Made by a program: the position numbers and the translations under genes
Notes under the pieces: model-generated
What the model was told of the DNA's origin: nothing
Seen by the model: only the letters and a program-made list of their open reading frames with translations
Database searches by the model: none
Assembly (NCBI GenBank): GCA_007258455.2
Contig: VDFB02193867.1
Span: 564,031,291 to 564,095,290, forward strand
DNA: 64,000 nt
Reading direction: 5' to 3'
Source of the DNA: Sequoia sempervirens
Lineage: Eukaryota > Streptophyta > Pinopsida > Cupressales > Cupressaceae
Shown here: positions 11,765 to 22,357 of the stretch, in pieces
How positions within the stretch are numbered: the first letter of the stretch is position 1
How the letters are laid out: each line of letters opens with the position of its first letter

Positions 11765-13297
11765 CTAGGTTTTCTCCAGTCTTTCAGACATAGCCTTGAT
11801 GATAACAGAGTTATGTCTGGCAATTCTGCTATTTTGCTCAGCAATATTTTTTAAGGTTCCTTTGATTTTTTCAAGTTCATTTTTGGTGGTGCTGTCCTTT
11901 TGAGAAATATCCTTCATATTGTTGTGCTTCTCCGCTTTGAGCTGACTAAGCCTAGTGACTTTAACATCAATTTCCCCCAGTTTACTATGAAGAGACAAGT
12001 TTTTTGTTTTCAGCTCACTTATCTCATGAAAAACCCATTTGGCAGAATTGAGCTGGTCCTGGAAGTAGCTTTTGGCATTACCAACAAAGCCAAAAGGGGG
12101 GTCACTTTCATGATTGACCCTAAAAAACACCGACTCCGCACCTCTCGGGGGGCTCAAGTTTTCTTGTTGAATATTCTGGGGGGCGTGAAGTTCCTCAAGG
12201 CTAGCCCCAACCGTCTTAGCAGAAACAGCAAGGGAGTCATTGGGGTAGGAAATAAGCTTATTAACCGGGGAGCTAGAGCGAGCCAAAATGGCATTAGGGT
12301 TAGAGTGGCCAGAGGCCCAAACAGAGCAGGCTCTAGAAGGTTGAGAGGGGCGGCCAGAAGCAGAAGGAGGGTGCAAAGGAGGTGAAGGGCTCTGGACACG
12401 GTCGGGAGAAGATTTGATTTTGGACAAGCTAGGCTCAGTATCATCTTCGTCAAGCTCCAGCGGGGCAAGAGGGTTAGGAAGGGCGGGCATATTCTGAAAG
12501 TGCTCAAAAATAAGTCTTAAAAGACCCGTGTGAAGAATAGGGTATCTTTTAGGGCTTCTTCTATGATCAGTAAAGCTATTTCTCAGAGAACAGAGCAAGA
12601 AGAAGGGGATAGAGACACACACCTTATGTCGGAAGTGATTAAGTAGCATGAAGTGATAACCATAGACCCTTGTGAAGCGGCCATCGAGCGTGATGTACTC
12701 CATGATAACCCTTAGCACTTTTCTCCACAGAGCTTTTATAGTGTCCACTTCATAGTAGCTATTCGACGTCTTGAACATACTATGTTTCTCCGTTTCTGAT
12801 TTGGGAAATTTCAAAACAGCTTCATCAGAGAATTTCCTGTCTCTGAAGAATTTGTGCTCTTCCATCGAAATGCCCGTGACCTCCGCAATCAGGGCTTCAT
12901 CAATTTGAACTTTCCTCCCAAACAGAAAAACCTCCCCATTATTCCAATTCTTCTCAAATAAGTCAGTAATCTCCTCCTTAGGGCCATGGAGTTTCTCAAT
13001 GAACAGAAGTAATCCACCCCTTCTGATTTTACTCCAAGCTTTAGCATTCTTGGTGTGTGATTCAAAGCTGGTAGGCTCCACCCTCTTCCGTTCCCCACCC
13101 ATAATAGACGGGTTAGTGCGAATACTGTTACAGACAGAAGTCCTATTCCAGAAAGTTCCTTTGTTTCCCAGGACCCACAATACGTGCCAAAGAAGATAAT
13201 TAATCATCTGGATCCACTCGGCCCCATTATATCTTCGGATATTGCTATTCATGAGTCGTACCTTTCTCATTATGACATGATGCCGCCTTTTTTCCAT
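11765..13297 (-). CDS. LINE third ORF: uncharacterised protein with coiled-coil tail
   Basis: This is the longest open frame in the window, 510 codons, downstream of the RNase H region and in the next frame. The frame's first ATG is at 13297, but a better candidate is the ATG at 13252-13250: it overlaps the pol stop TAG (13247-13245) as ATGAATAG, an arrangement known to allow termination-reinitiation in some LINEs. Residues about 110-275 form a conserved-looking globular domain (GEVFLFGRKVQIDEALIAEV, VYGYHFMLLNHFRH) that I associate with proteins found across plant repetitive DNA, function unknown. Residues about 285-350 are Pro/Ser-rich, and about 415-510 are predicted coiled coil. The terminal TAG follows EKT; reading on gives about 64 more sensible codons (KRALIVNLDQEKDRDEEAGI...) to a TAG at 11570, so the stop looks premature (CAG to TAG). 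Confidence 0.75.
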   Translation of the reverse strand: MEKRRHHVIMRKVRLMNSNIRRYNGAEWIQMINYLLWHVLWVLGNKGTFWNRTSVCNSIRTNPSIMGGERKRVEPTSFESHTKNAKAWSKIRRGGLLLFIEKLHGPKEEITDLFEKNWNNGEVFLFGRKVQIDEALIAEVTGISMEEHKFFRDRKFSDEAVLKFPKSETEKHSMFKTSNSYYEVDTIKALWRKVLRVIMEYITLDGRFTRVYGYHFMLLNHFRHKVCVSIPFFLLCSLRNSFTDHRRSPKRYPILHTGLLRLIFEHFQNMPALPNPLAPLELDEDDTEPSLSKIKSSPDRVQSPSPPLHPPSASGRPSQPSRACSVWASGHSNPNAILARSSSPVNKLISYPNDSLAVSAKTVGASLEELHAPQNIQQENLSPPRGAESVFFRVNHESDPPFGFVGNAKSYFQDQLNSAKWVFHEISELKTKNLSLHSKLGEIDVKVTRLSQLKAEKHNNMKDISQKDSTTKNELEKIKGTLKNIAEQNSRIARHNSVIIKAMSERLEKT

Positions 13298-14030
13298 TCA
13301 CCATATCGAACTCCAAAAGAGCTTGAACATTGGAGTGGAGTTCGGTCTTCTTATGCCACGTAAGGAAAGTGTCACTCTTAACTCCCTCATTGGCAAAAAA
13401 ATCAGCAACCGCATTCACCTCACAGTAGGCATGAGTTATTTTTATATTATCGAAGTTACTAAGTAAGGCCTTAGAATCATCAATCCAATTTTTTATCGAC
13501 CATGCGGGCTGTGATCTGCAACAAAGGATATCAATAATATTTTTTGACTCACCTTCAAGCCAAATATTTTTGCATTTAATTCCCGCAGCCAAGTTGATTA
13601 TGTAATAAGCCCCTACCGCTTCCGCCACCTGATTGGTTTGGACTCCCAAGGGAGAGGCAACAACACCCATAAAGTTACCTGCTGAATCCCTTAAGACCCC
13701 ACCACACCTAGCCTTTCCTTGGTTTCCCTTGGCTGCCCTGTCGAAGTTGGCTTTAGCCCATCCTTCCATAGGAAAACTCCAACAAATTCCAACCCTGGAA
13801 TTTTTGGTAGAATTAGGGGCAATGGATATATCCCAACTAATTCTCCATTCCCTAACAATCAGACTATCATAAGGGGAACAAGCCACAGTATCAATCTTAT
13901 CTTCCCTGAAAGGGACAATAGAAAAATTTTCCGTGATCATTCTAAGAATTCTCTCAAACACAATTTCCTCTGAAGATTCCTTATCCTTGAAGATCCGGTT
14001 GTTTCTCTCTTTCCAAATTCCCCAAGCCAA
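13245..14030 (-). pseudogene. LINE RNase H domain (C-terminal end of pol)
   Basis: The 261-residue open segment starts WGIWKERNNRIFKD, the typical lead-in to RNase H in plant LINEs. It contains GWAKANFDRAAKGNQGKARC (first acidic residue, D of NFD), LEGESKNIID (E of the active site plus the following D) and NAVADFFANEG (final D). RNase H removes the RNA strand from the hybrid made during target-primed reverse transcription. The segment itself is open, but pol upstream is frameshifted, so no intact polyprotein exists. Its stop overlaps the start of the next ORF. Confidence 0.85.
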
Positions 14031-14958
14031 ATGGGGGAATGAGAAGGCCCAAATTTTTTTAATAAAGGGGTTGAAAGAGGGGGGATTCCATTGAACAAAA
14101 AATCCTCAACAGACTCCGGAGGGGCCCAAGAGAAATGCCAGCATTTTAGAAGTTTGTCCCAAACCCGGGAGGAGAAAGGACAATGAATAAAGAGGTGATT
14201 AGCCGATTCAGCATTACTTTTGCAGAGGTAGCATCTATTAGGGATAAAAAATCCTCTTTTCCTAAGGTTATCCACAGTAAGAACTTTGTTTTGCAACAAG
14301 GACCAGAAAAAAATGTTAACCTTAGGAAGGAGATGCTTAGTCCAGGCTTGTGAACACAGGGGGGAGGGTTAAGAGCCTGGGAAATCCTGGCAAAGGCAGA
14401 AGAGACAGAAAAGCATCCAGACGGCTCAAATCTCCAAATAAGTCTATCCTCCTGATTAAAGAAAAGTCTGATGGCATTCAAGGAGGAGTAAATAGGGATC
14501 AACACAGGGTTAATCAGGGAGAGATTGATCCACTTACCATCCTGCCAATAGTCTTTAACAAAAAGACCAAAAGTGTCTTTACAAAAATCCACCCATCTAC
14601 AGAGATTCCCATCCTGAGACAAAGGTTCATCACGCAGCCAACAATCATCCCAAAATCTAACCTTGTTTCCATTACGAACCTGCCATTTCAATCCCAAATT
14701 AACCACCTTAATCCCATCAGACATGTAGTTCCAGCAACTTGATCCTTTCGGGAGATTAGGGTTATCCATAAAATCTCTGAGGGAATTATTGTTCTGCAAA
14801 TATTTACTTTTGATTATATCACTCCATTCACCAGAGGAAGAAAAAAGTCTCCATATCTGTTTAGCTAGGAGTGATTTATTCAACGGTCTAATTCTTCTTA
14901 GCCCCAAGCCTCCTTCCTTTTTAGATCTGCAAACTAAATCCCAACCAACAAAAGGCAT
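13937..14958 (-). pseudogene. LINE pol: connector and zinc-binding RT-associated region
   Basis: The piece 14958-14146 reads SKKEGGLGLRRIRPLNKSLL, WRLFSSSGEWSDIIKSKY and NKVRFWDDCWL, the standard plant LINE region after RT. The overlapping piece 14299-13937 contains RCYLCKSNAESANHLFIHC, the zinc-binding C-x2-C...H-x3-5-C segment (zf-RVT). The two are in different frames, so at least one frameshift lies near 14150-14300, and a second separates this from RNase H. Confidence 0.85.
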
Positions 14959-15416
14959 TTTTTTCTTTCTTCAACTCTAGACCAAAGGAATCTCTTTTGA
15001 ATCTTCTCAATGGTTTCAGCATATTTAGAGGGGATTTTAAAAAGACTGAGAGCATAGATGGGGAGATTCTGTAAGGAGGCTTTAAGAAGCTGGAGTTTTC
15101 CAGCCTGGCTTAGGCGAGCACCTTTCCAGCCTGAGAGTTTTTTCTCAAATCTATCAACCAGAGAGATCCAAAAGGTGTTCGGAGGTTTTAAACAAAGGGG
15201 TAACCCCAAATAAGTAGCAGGAAGGGACTCAATCTTGCAACCAATAATTCCAACAATCTTTCTCTGTCTGTGCAAAGGAGTGTTAAGGAAGAACAACAAA
15301 CTTTTTTACTTATTTATGACCTGACCAGAAGCTCTACCATAGGTATCCAACAATTTCTACATCTCTTTAGCTTCTGAGACAGCAGACCATCCCATAAGCA
15401 AGGTGTCATCCACAAA
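14934..15416 (-). pseudogene. LINE RT, C-terminal half (FVDD box and thumb)
   Basis: Immediately after a stop, the - strand reads FVDDTLLMG (15413 downward), the catalytic aspartate pair of RT. Further stops break the next 110 bases, then the 15299-14934 piece gives SLPATYLGLPLC, FEKKLSGWKGARLSQAGK and LLKASLQNLPIYALSLFKIP, all hallmarks of plant LINE RT. The catalytic residues are intact; the breaks are a TAG at an expected Gln and further downstream lesions. Confidence 0.85.
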
Positions 15417-16523
15417 CTATTGATGAGAGCATATCAAATTGTTCGATGAAGGTTTAAGCCCCGTAATAGATCTTTGAGCAACCAATTTACTCATGTTTCT
15501 GCCTAAAACTTTAGCAATAATCGTGAAAAGGATAGGAGAAATTGGATCACCCTGTCTTAACCCTCTAGAACTCCGGAAGAAGGTAGAAGGGGAACCATTA
15601 ATTAGAACCACCACAGAAGCAGAGGAAATGAGTTGTTCAATGAACTGCAAAACCCTTTCATTAAAACCAAAGGATTTTAAGATTTTAAATAGGAAGTTCC
15701 AATCCACCCTATCATAAGCCTTCGAAATGTCAAGCTTAAGAAGAAAACCTTCCGATTTGGATACCAAGAGGGAATGAACATTCTCATGAGCATGGACAAT
15801 AGAGCCAAAAATTTGTCTTCCAGGCACAAATCCATTCTGTTGAGGGGCAATAATAGAAGGAAAAATAATGAGCAGCCTAGAGGTAAGCACCTTCGAAATA
15901 ATTTTATAGAAGGAATTACAGAGACTAATGGGTCTGAAGCCTTCAAAATCCTGCACACCAAGCTTTTTGGGGATAAGGACTAAGAAAGTGGCATTTAACT
16001 CCTTCAACAAGTTTCTAGAACGGAAGAACTCTTTCACTGCCTTCTCAACATCCTCCCTGACAATATCCCAAAACCAATGGAAGAAAAGTAACGGGAAGCC
16101 ATCAGGGCTAGGTGCTTTGCTTCCTTCAAAAGAAAAAACAACTTTTTTAATTTCCTCACTAGTGGGAATTGCTGTTAACATTTCATTATCTCTAGAATTA
16201 ACAATACTCGGGATAGCCTCCAGCAGTAGATTTTGATCATCAACATCAATGTCCTCTTTCTCAGATAGGAGATTCTTAAAGAAAAGAATAGCTTCTCTTC
16301 TAATCTCCTCCTCCTCCTCATAAGTTCTACCATCTACCACAATCTTAGCAATTTGGTTAGCAGCCCTGTGTTTAGAAGCTGAAAGGTGAAAGTATCTAGT
16401 ATTTTTATCTCCAGCTTTTAGCCAAAGAGCTCTAGATCTTTGTCTCCAGAATTCCTCTTCTCTGGTAATTACCTCATGGAGTTTTGAGAGAATCTCATTT
16501 TTCTTTTCCTTAGTATCAACCAA
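15417..16523 (-). pseudogene. LINE reverse transcriptase, N-terminal half
   Basis: The 368-residue open frame carries RT blocks in order: LWLKAGDKNTRYFHLSASK (linker after endonuclease), APSPDGFPLLFFHWFWD, FEGFRPISLCNSFYKIISKV, QNGFVPGRQI, LLKLDISKAYDRVDW (first catalytic Asp) and SRGLRQGDPISPILF. This is the L1-type RT of plant LINEs. It ends at TAG just before FVDD; the expected residue there is Gln. The endonuclease and ORF1 that should lie upstream are missing. Confidence 0.9.
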
Positions 16524-16545
16524 ATAGCCTTCCTTATGGAAGAAA

Positions 16546-19190
16546 CAATTATTTTAAATTTATTATTTTATTTAATTTTTAAGTTCCCACTTTTAAACAA
16601 ATTTTTAAATTGATTTTAAAATTTTCTAATAGTGTTAACTAAAATTTATACAAAATGTGCTTTGTGATTATTTGATTTATACAATCTAACTCATATGTTT
16701 CATTCACGGTCACCTTTCCATGTAAATAAAAATCTTTGACCCTCCTCATCACAAACATTCCCTGTCGTGGTAGGCCCCTATCAGCTGATTGTCGCATGCC
16801 TATCCATACAACTGCTATTCAATTCTTTCTTTTGGACCTTCTATTGATATGCATACTATATGTAAGATTCACTCTATTATTCTTTTGTAGATCCAAGTAC
16901 AAGACATCAAGGTTGTACAAGACCTTGGTTAATTGTAAGAATTTCTATATTGGTTAGGTAATGATCCTTGCATAGTTTCTTAAGTCCCTAAAACCTCTCT
17001 TCATTAGAGGCGCTAATCCCCTCCAAAGGATATTATGGGTGAAAACATTATTCTCAACCTTCTTATGTCTCTCATGGTTCTCCTCCACTATATTGAAGAC
17101 CTTAAAGACAATCACAACACTCTTGCTATCCTTTAACTATTTCACAACTTTATAGAAATACAATTTTAAATTTCATAGATTCGCATTAGTTATTTCTCTA
17201 GTCACAAATGATAAAACTTCTCTAAATCCTTTACTTACCATATATATTCTCTACTTAATGGAACTTATGCTTTATTTACTCTATATCTTCTCTACTAATA
17301 CTAGAATTTTTCTCTTCCCTATTTTAGATAACTATTGACACTTTTAGTATTCATTTATCTAAGAAAAGTTGATCCATTTCATCAAAATAATAAAGAAATA
17401 TAAACAAAAATTTATAACATCTTCTAGCTTCACCTTCTAATTAATAAAAGAGTGATATATCTCAAAATTTACATTTATAGTAAGCCTTTATGAACTTAAG
17501 CCACTCTTCCATGGAATTTCTACTTTCATTTAATCTGCAATAGTCAATTGAACCACAAATATAAAACAAAAATAATATATAATGGTAGAGTTAAACATTT
17601 ATATGCACTTATAAAAAATAGAAATTGATTTCCTCGCCCAATTTTTGAGATTTGTTTTCTATAAGTCATGCATCATAAATTTTTTTTATTTTTTTATTAA
17701 GGTCAAGTTTAGGTCATCACATTTCCATTGATAGAAATCATTATCTTTAATATGACCGCTTTTTGGAAAACTCTCAATCCTCTTTCCAATGAATCTAAGT
17801 TCACCTTCTTTTGATGCCCTATATAAAACATGATTGACTTTGTGAGAAAATCATTTTTAGATGTAAATTTTTAGCAAAAAACTATTCTCATTCTTCCTTG
17901 TAAAGAACTCTTATAGCAGTTGTCGAGATCCTTCATAGAAATATAGAATTAATCATATAATAAAATAGATGTAAAAAATCAATAATAGAAGTACTTTAGT
18001 GTATTTAAAAAATAGATCATACCCGTAAGGTAGTAATACAATGCAATGCTCCTTATTAGAAATAATACACTCCAAACTATATCTTAATATGAGATCCAAA
18101 CACAACTAAGTTTGTGACTACGAGTTACCCATAATACTATATTCAACTCTTTCTTTTGGACCTTCTATTGATAAATATACTATATGTAGGATTCATTCCA
18201 ATATTCTTTGGAAGATCCAAGTACAAGACACCAAGGTTGCACTAGAGCTTGGTTATTTGTAAGTATTTCTATATTACTTAGGTAATGATCCTTGCATAGT
18301 TTCTTAGGTCCCTCAAACCTCTCCTCATCAGAGGTGCTAATCCCCTCCTAAGGATAATATGGATGCAACCATTATTCTCAACATTCTCATGGCTCTCATG
18401 GCTCTCTTCCATTATAATGAAGACCTTAAGGACTATCATTGCACTCTTGTTATCCTTTCACTACTTCACAACCTTATAGAAATACAATTGTAAATTTTGT
18501 TAGATTGGTATTAGCTATTTCTCTAGTCACAAATGATAAAACTTCTCTAAATGCTTTATTTACTCTACATCTTCTCTACTAATAATGGACCTTATGCTTT
18601 GTTTACTCTATATCTTCTCTACTAATAGTGGAATTTTTCTCTTCCGTATTTTAGATAACTATTGGCACTTTTAGTATTCACTACTTGACAACCTTATAGA
18701 AATACAATTTTAAATTTCTTACATCGGCATTAGCTATTTCTCCAATCACAAATGATAAAACTTCTCTAAATGATGCTCACAAAGAGTAAACTAATGAGGA
18801 TACTGCTAACATGGGTCGAGATCCCCTCTAATGGTTATGAATTGTCGATAAGGTGAGGCAAACACGAAGATTGTGATCTACCTCCTATTATATTTATTTT
18901 TCTTGTTTCTTAAGTTTTCTATTTATTACGATTAATATACAATTAAAAAAATTATTATTATTGACTTTTAGTTTATATTAACTTTAGAATGTGATTCTAT
19001 CCCACCCATTTTATTTTATTTATTTTTAAATATGAATATAAAATTGAACAATAAAACTTATATATATATATATATATATACTATTCTGATTTAGTTGTTA
19101 GCTGATCAACTTGCAGCCCGCCAACGCATTCCTAACTTTAAAAGAAAAAAGAAATTGTAAATTTAAATATCGAATACTTGTTTGGTATGT
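16546..19190. other. Noncoding AT-rich stretch containing duplicated segments
   Basis: No gene is supported. Most of the information here is the direct repeat listed separately. A (TA)11-type tract is at about 19058-19080. Confidence 0.5.
16800..18778. repeat. Direct duplication of about 0.5 kb plus a third partial copy
   Basis: The segment starting TTCTTTCTTTTGGACCTTCT near 16820 recurs near 18148 and stays alignable for about 500 bases (AGGTAATGATCCTTGCATAG at 16957 and 18281; CTTCTCTAAATSCTTTA near 17215 and 18540). A third partial copy with AACCTTATAGAAATACAATT lies near 18690. Spacing of the main copies is about 1.33 kb, same strand. They could be old LTR or other repeat remnants; no TG...CA ends with TSD were found. 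Confidence 0.75.
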
Positions 19191-19540
19191 GCTTGTCAAT
19201 GACTTAACCGTTTCATTAGAAACCATTAGCTTTACTCGTTTGCCGCTATAATCGCCCAAGTTTCCACATGGAAGTTGACCTCGTTCGATCTTCTATGGTA
19301 AGAACCTGGACCGAATGCTGCTGTACAAGAAGGCTGGAGAAATAAAGAATGCCTTCCGCCATAATCGGGCATCAATAACACGTATCTGCCACATGGCTAG
19401 GTGCTGTGAACGACCAATTTGTACACATTGGTCAATCCAATCCAACTGGCTTTTTAAATATTTTATGAAATTATTATCAGTAGTAGTTAGCAGATCGCAA
19501 TCCAAATTTCAAATATATTTATTTTGTTCTCATTTCTCGT

Positions 19541-19551
19541 GTATAAATAAG
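19541..19551 (+). promoter_or_regulatory. Candidate TATA box
   Basis: GTATAAATAAG lies 54 bases upstream of an ATG in the context CAACAATGGC, which is a good plant start context. The surrounding 350 bases have more mixed base composition than the flanks. This looks like a core promoter plus 5' leader, but no gene of useful length follows. Confidence 0.4.
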
Positions 19552-19595
19552 CTGGCCGCGCGCTTTGGAGTTTGCAGAGGAAAAAAATATCAACA

Positions 19596-19694
19596 ATGGC
19601 AAGGTTTTCAGCTATGATTAAATTTTTGTTTTGTATTGAAATTGGAATAATAATTACTATTTTCGATGTATGTGAAGATTGTAATCAGATATAA
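19596..19694 (+). CDS. Tiny hypothetical ORF, 32 residues, signal-peptide-like
   Basis: The ORF starts at the ATG in CAACAATGGC and encodes a short basic start (MARFSAMIKF) followed by a hydrophobic stretch (LFCIEIGIIITIF) and a Cys-containing end (CEDCNQI). This resembles the first exon or signal peptide of a small secreted protein whose remainder is missing, but it may be chance. I cannot assign a family. Confidence 0.25.
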   Translation: MARFSAMIKFLFCIEIGIIITIFDVCEDCNQI

Positions 19695-20009
19695 AATATA
19701 CTAGCCAATCACAATAGAATACAAAAATATTACCCGTCAGATTATTAATAATTTATTTATAAAATATTTTTAATTAAAATTTTACATTTTAATTTTAATA
19801 AACAAATACAACTAATATCAAGAATATTTGTCTAAAAGACAAGTATTAAGACTAAGAAACAAGCTCCCCTAGTCTAATATTTATTTGATCCATGTTTTCC
19901 TCACGTGATTATCACAATCATATCAGAAATTAAATTGTGAATAATTAATCGATTACCTCTACGTCCAAAAAATATAAAATTCAGACATCCTTTTTGTTTT
20001 TATACTACA

Positions 20010-20235
20010 AGGGTGTCCCCGCGACCCAGCCTAGCGGCCCAGCAGCCCTTACCTTGGGTACCTGAGGCAAGCTAGGGCAAGACTAGTCCCCTACGGGTGA
20101 GATCCCACGCCCGCAAGAAGTCCCACCTCTTAAAGAATAGTAAGAATGCTTCTGATTTAGAAAAGCACACACAGTTTATGATCCTGATGATGGATCATGG
20201 TGTATGATCCAAAACGTCTATACAATCTAGAATTA
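20010..20235 (+). repeat. GC-rich SINE-like block with hairpin arms
   Basis: About 115 GC-rich bases (20010-20130) stand out in AT-rich DNA. They are followed by CCTGATGATGGATCATGG...GATCCAAAACGTC, a tail that resembles the CTGATGA...GAAACGTC ends of many SINE/LINE tails. ATGATCC (20178-20184), GGATCAT (20192-20198) and ATGATCC (20204-20210) can pair in two alternative hairpins. I cannot place clear A and B boxes, so the SINE call is tentative. Confidence 0.35.
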
Positions 20236-20494
20236 ACTTGCACTTGAAAGCACACTTTCACACAGTTTAAACCAAAAGCGTTCTTACCATCCTTTATCCT
20301 ATTAATTCAAAAGTATTTTCTATGTATGAATGGCTTTGTCAAACATCCATCGACTTTTGTGTACAATGACTACACGCGATTGTTACAGTTAACCACAGAA
20401 ATCAATTCAGAAACTTCTTAAATTAAAAATAGTGTAAGTAGCTTCCGAGCCGGCAACACGCAATTGACTGCACTGTTGTCTGTGCAAAGTTGGA

Positions 20495-20704
20495 TTACAT
20501 TGTGTAAGTGAAGCACCATTGCACATGGATTGATGGCCGTTGCCCACCCAACAAATGAGAACAGTCGCATCTATATATATTCAAGTCTGTATTTTCGTCT
20601 GTCACTTGTCGGGTCATGTTTATATCATTTAATTCTTCTGTAACGTATGCTGCTTCCAACTTTCCTCCGTAGAAGACTTGAATTGGGCGGGGGGCAAAGG
20701 GCAT
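20495..20704 (-). CDS. Weak hypothetical ORF, 69 residues
   Basis: The open frame (MPFAPRPIQVFYGGKLEAAY at the start) has ordinary amino-acid composition, unlike the microsatellite frames nearby. I do not recognise it, no splice sites or partner exons are evident, and a TATATATAG run lies inside it on the same strand. It may be part of an exon of a decayed gene or chance. Confidence 0.2.
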   Translation of the reverse strand: MPFAPRPIQVFYGGKLEAAYVTEELNDINMTRQVTDENTDLNIYRCDCSHLLGGQRPSIHVQWCFTYTM

Positions 20705-21285
20705 GGATTGCGTGGGTTTGAGTCTGAGAGTTCAGTACGTTTGTCGAGATCAGAAAGTGAAAGTTTCGTGACTTAGAACTGTACTCTCTATTAACCAATC
20801 TTAGTCAAATATAAATATATAGAATGTAAAACTAAGATTCCTTTGCTTTACGTTCATATTATCTTACACCTTAGCTAAATGTGAACGGAAAGCATGAATT
20901 CTTTACTTCAAGTTAAATGAATGTGAACATACAATGTGAAATGAGGTTATACATTAAAAGCAATGATAAAATATATCTTATAAGCAACAAAATTCTTAGA
21001 TAATATTAAAAATAGAGAGTTTATTACTTCTATTTTAAAGGAAAATAAAATAACCCTTTATTTAAATAGAGAAATAAAATCTCTTTAAAATAAGTTTAGG
21101 GTAATTAAATAACATCAATATAGGAATGATAAAAGTACTTAAATAAATAATGTTTTGAAAATTGAATATAGAATAGTGAAATAATTTATTTGAACAATTA
21201 TATAACAGATGTTGAATGATGATTTGTCAATAGTCTATAAATATTAGTAAAGACCAAATAGATACCTCAAAATCAATAATTGGTG

Positions 21286-21583
21286 TCATACCTTTAGAAG
21301 ATATAGTAATATTATCATCAAATTGAGCCTTCTACTTTGGCTTCTTAGGATAGAGATGGAACTTTCTATGCTTTGGAACATACAAAGGATATGGGTTATC
21401 ATTCTCTTGCTTTTCTTTTGGTGGAGGATGAGAGTTATGAGTTTCCTTTTGTTCTTGACAAGCCTTAGGAGACAACAAAGAGGGCTTAGTTTGTTCATTT
21501 TTTATTTTCAACTTTCTCTAGATTCTTTTATTATAAATGAATTTGGTATAATTGGCCACCCCTATCTTTGTGTTCGTAGGTAG
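21286..21583 (-). pseudogene. Possible decayed coding fragment
   Basis: Read on the - strand in one frame, roughly 21470-21330 gives PYPLYVPKHRKFHLYPKKPK with Pro/Lys-rich flanks, interrupted by a stop. It may be a remnant of a retrotransposon coding region, but I cannot identify it. Confidence 0.2.
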
Positions 21584-22357
21584 CTTATATGTATTATTCC
21601 TTACCCTTGAAATCATAGAAATTTCCTGACGAATTTCAAATTAATTGTCAAGTGTTTAACGAGTTGCATACACAATTAATAAAATCTTATTAGAATGTCT
21701 ATGCAATGCATATACATTGATAAGATACCCCTTCATTATCCATTCAAGTGGTAAATTGAAAGCTCTAGGGTGTGATAATTAAATCATCTAAATTGAAATA
21801 GGCTTATGTCGTTCATACAACATCAAGGGTCAAACGATTTTTTTTTTATCCCTTCAATTGGCAAAAATGGTCACAAACAAAAGTAAATTTGACCCCAAAC
21901 TAGCATTTTAATTTTAAAAGGAAAAAGTTTATTTCAACAATTCTAGAAGGGGTTGCCATTGTCTTTACAATTGTGATTTTCACATAGGGTTGTGTGCAAA
22001 AAAATGAGGGAGAAAAAATTCGCTAAAACCACTTCTTGTTCCATATTGCATATAACACACTCACCTTATGGCTTGGTAGTGGCTTAGTCATTACTGAGCC
22101 ATAAAGAAAGTGTGTTATGATGCATTTGCATATTTTCTATAAAGAAAAAATATGTATTTACTCTATTGTTTATTTTCTACATACAAATAAAAGTAACTAC
22201 ATTATAAGTTATTTTGGAAATCTACCACTTTGAAAATCTATGTTCCTTATTAGAGTATAAAAAGGGAGTTAATCAATATAATTAATGAATGACATAAGAG
22301 AAACATTCGTTAAATCTTCCTATGCAAGTTAATAACTTTAACCCAATCATTTAACTA

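Larger units (their letters stand above)
11370..16545 (-). mobile_element. 5'-truncated L1-type LINE with RNase H and an extra third ORF
   Basis: On the - strand the order is reverse transcriptase (16523-15417), RT thumb/connector (to 14934), zinc-binding region (to 13937), RNase H (to 13245), then a long further ORF (13297-11765, probably once to 11570). ORF1 and the endonuclease are absent, so the copy is 5'-truncated at about 16545, where the reading gives way to very AT-rich DNA. The 3' end is placed near 11370 at TTTATCAAAAAC (minus strand). No convincing TSD was found; both flanks are AT-rich. Pol is disabled by stops and frameshifts. Confidence 0.85.
19695..22352. other. Mostly noncoding stretch left of the nested elements
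   Basis: Apart from the SINE-like block and two weak ORFs listed separately, I see nothing identifiable. The part after 20800 is AT-rich. Confidence 0.5.

Noticed and set aside
11900..12385. 161-residue + strand frame
   Set aside because: It lies antisense to the LINE third ORF and mirrors its codon use; no independent support.
20010..20130. tRNA or 5S rRNA-like gene in the GC-rich block
   Set aside because: No cloverleaf, no clear A/B boxes and no match to the conserved 5S phrases I know.
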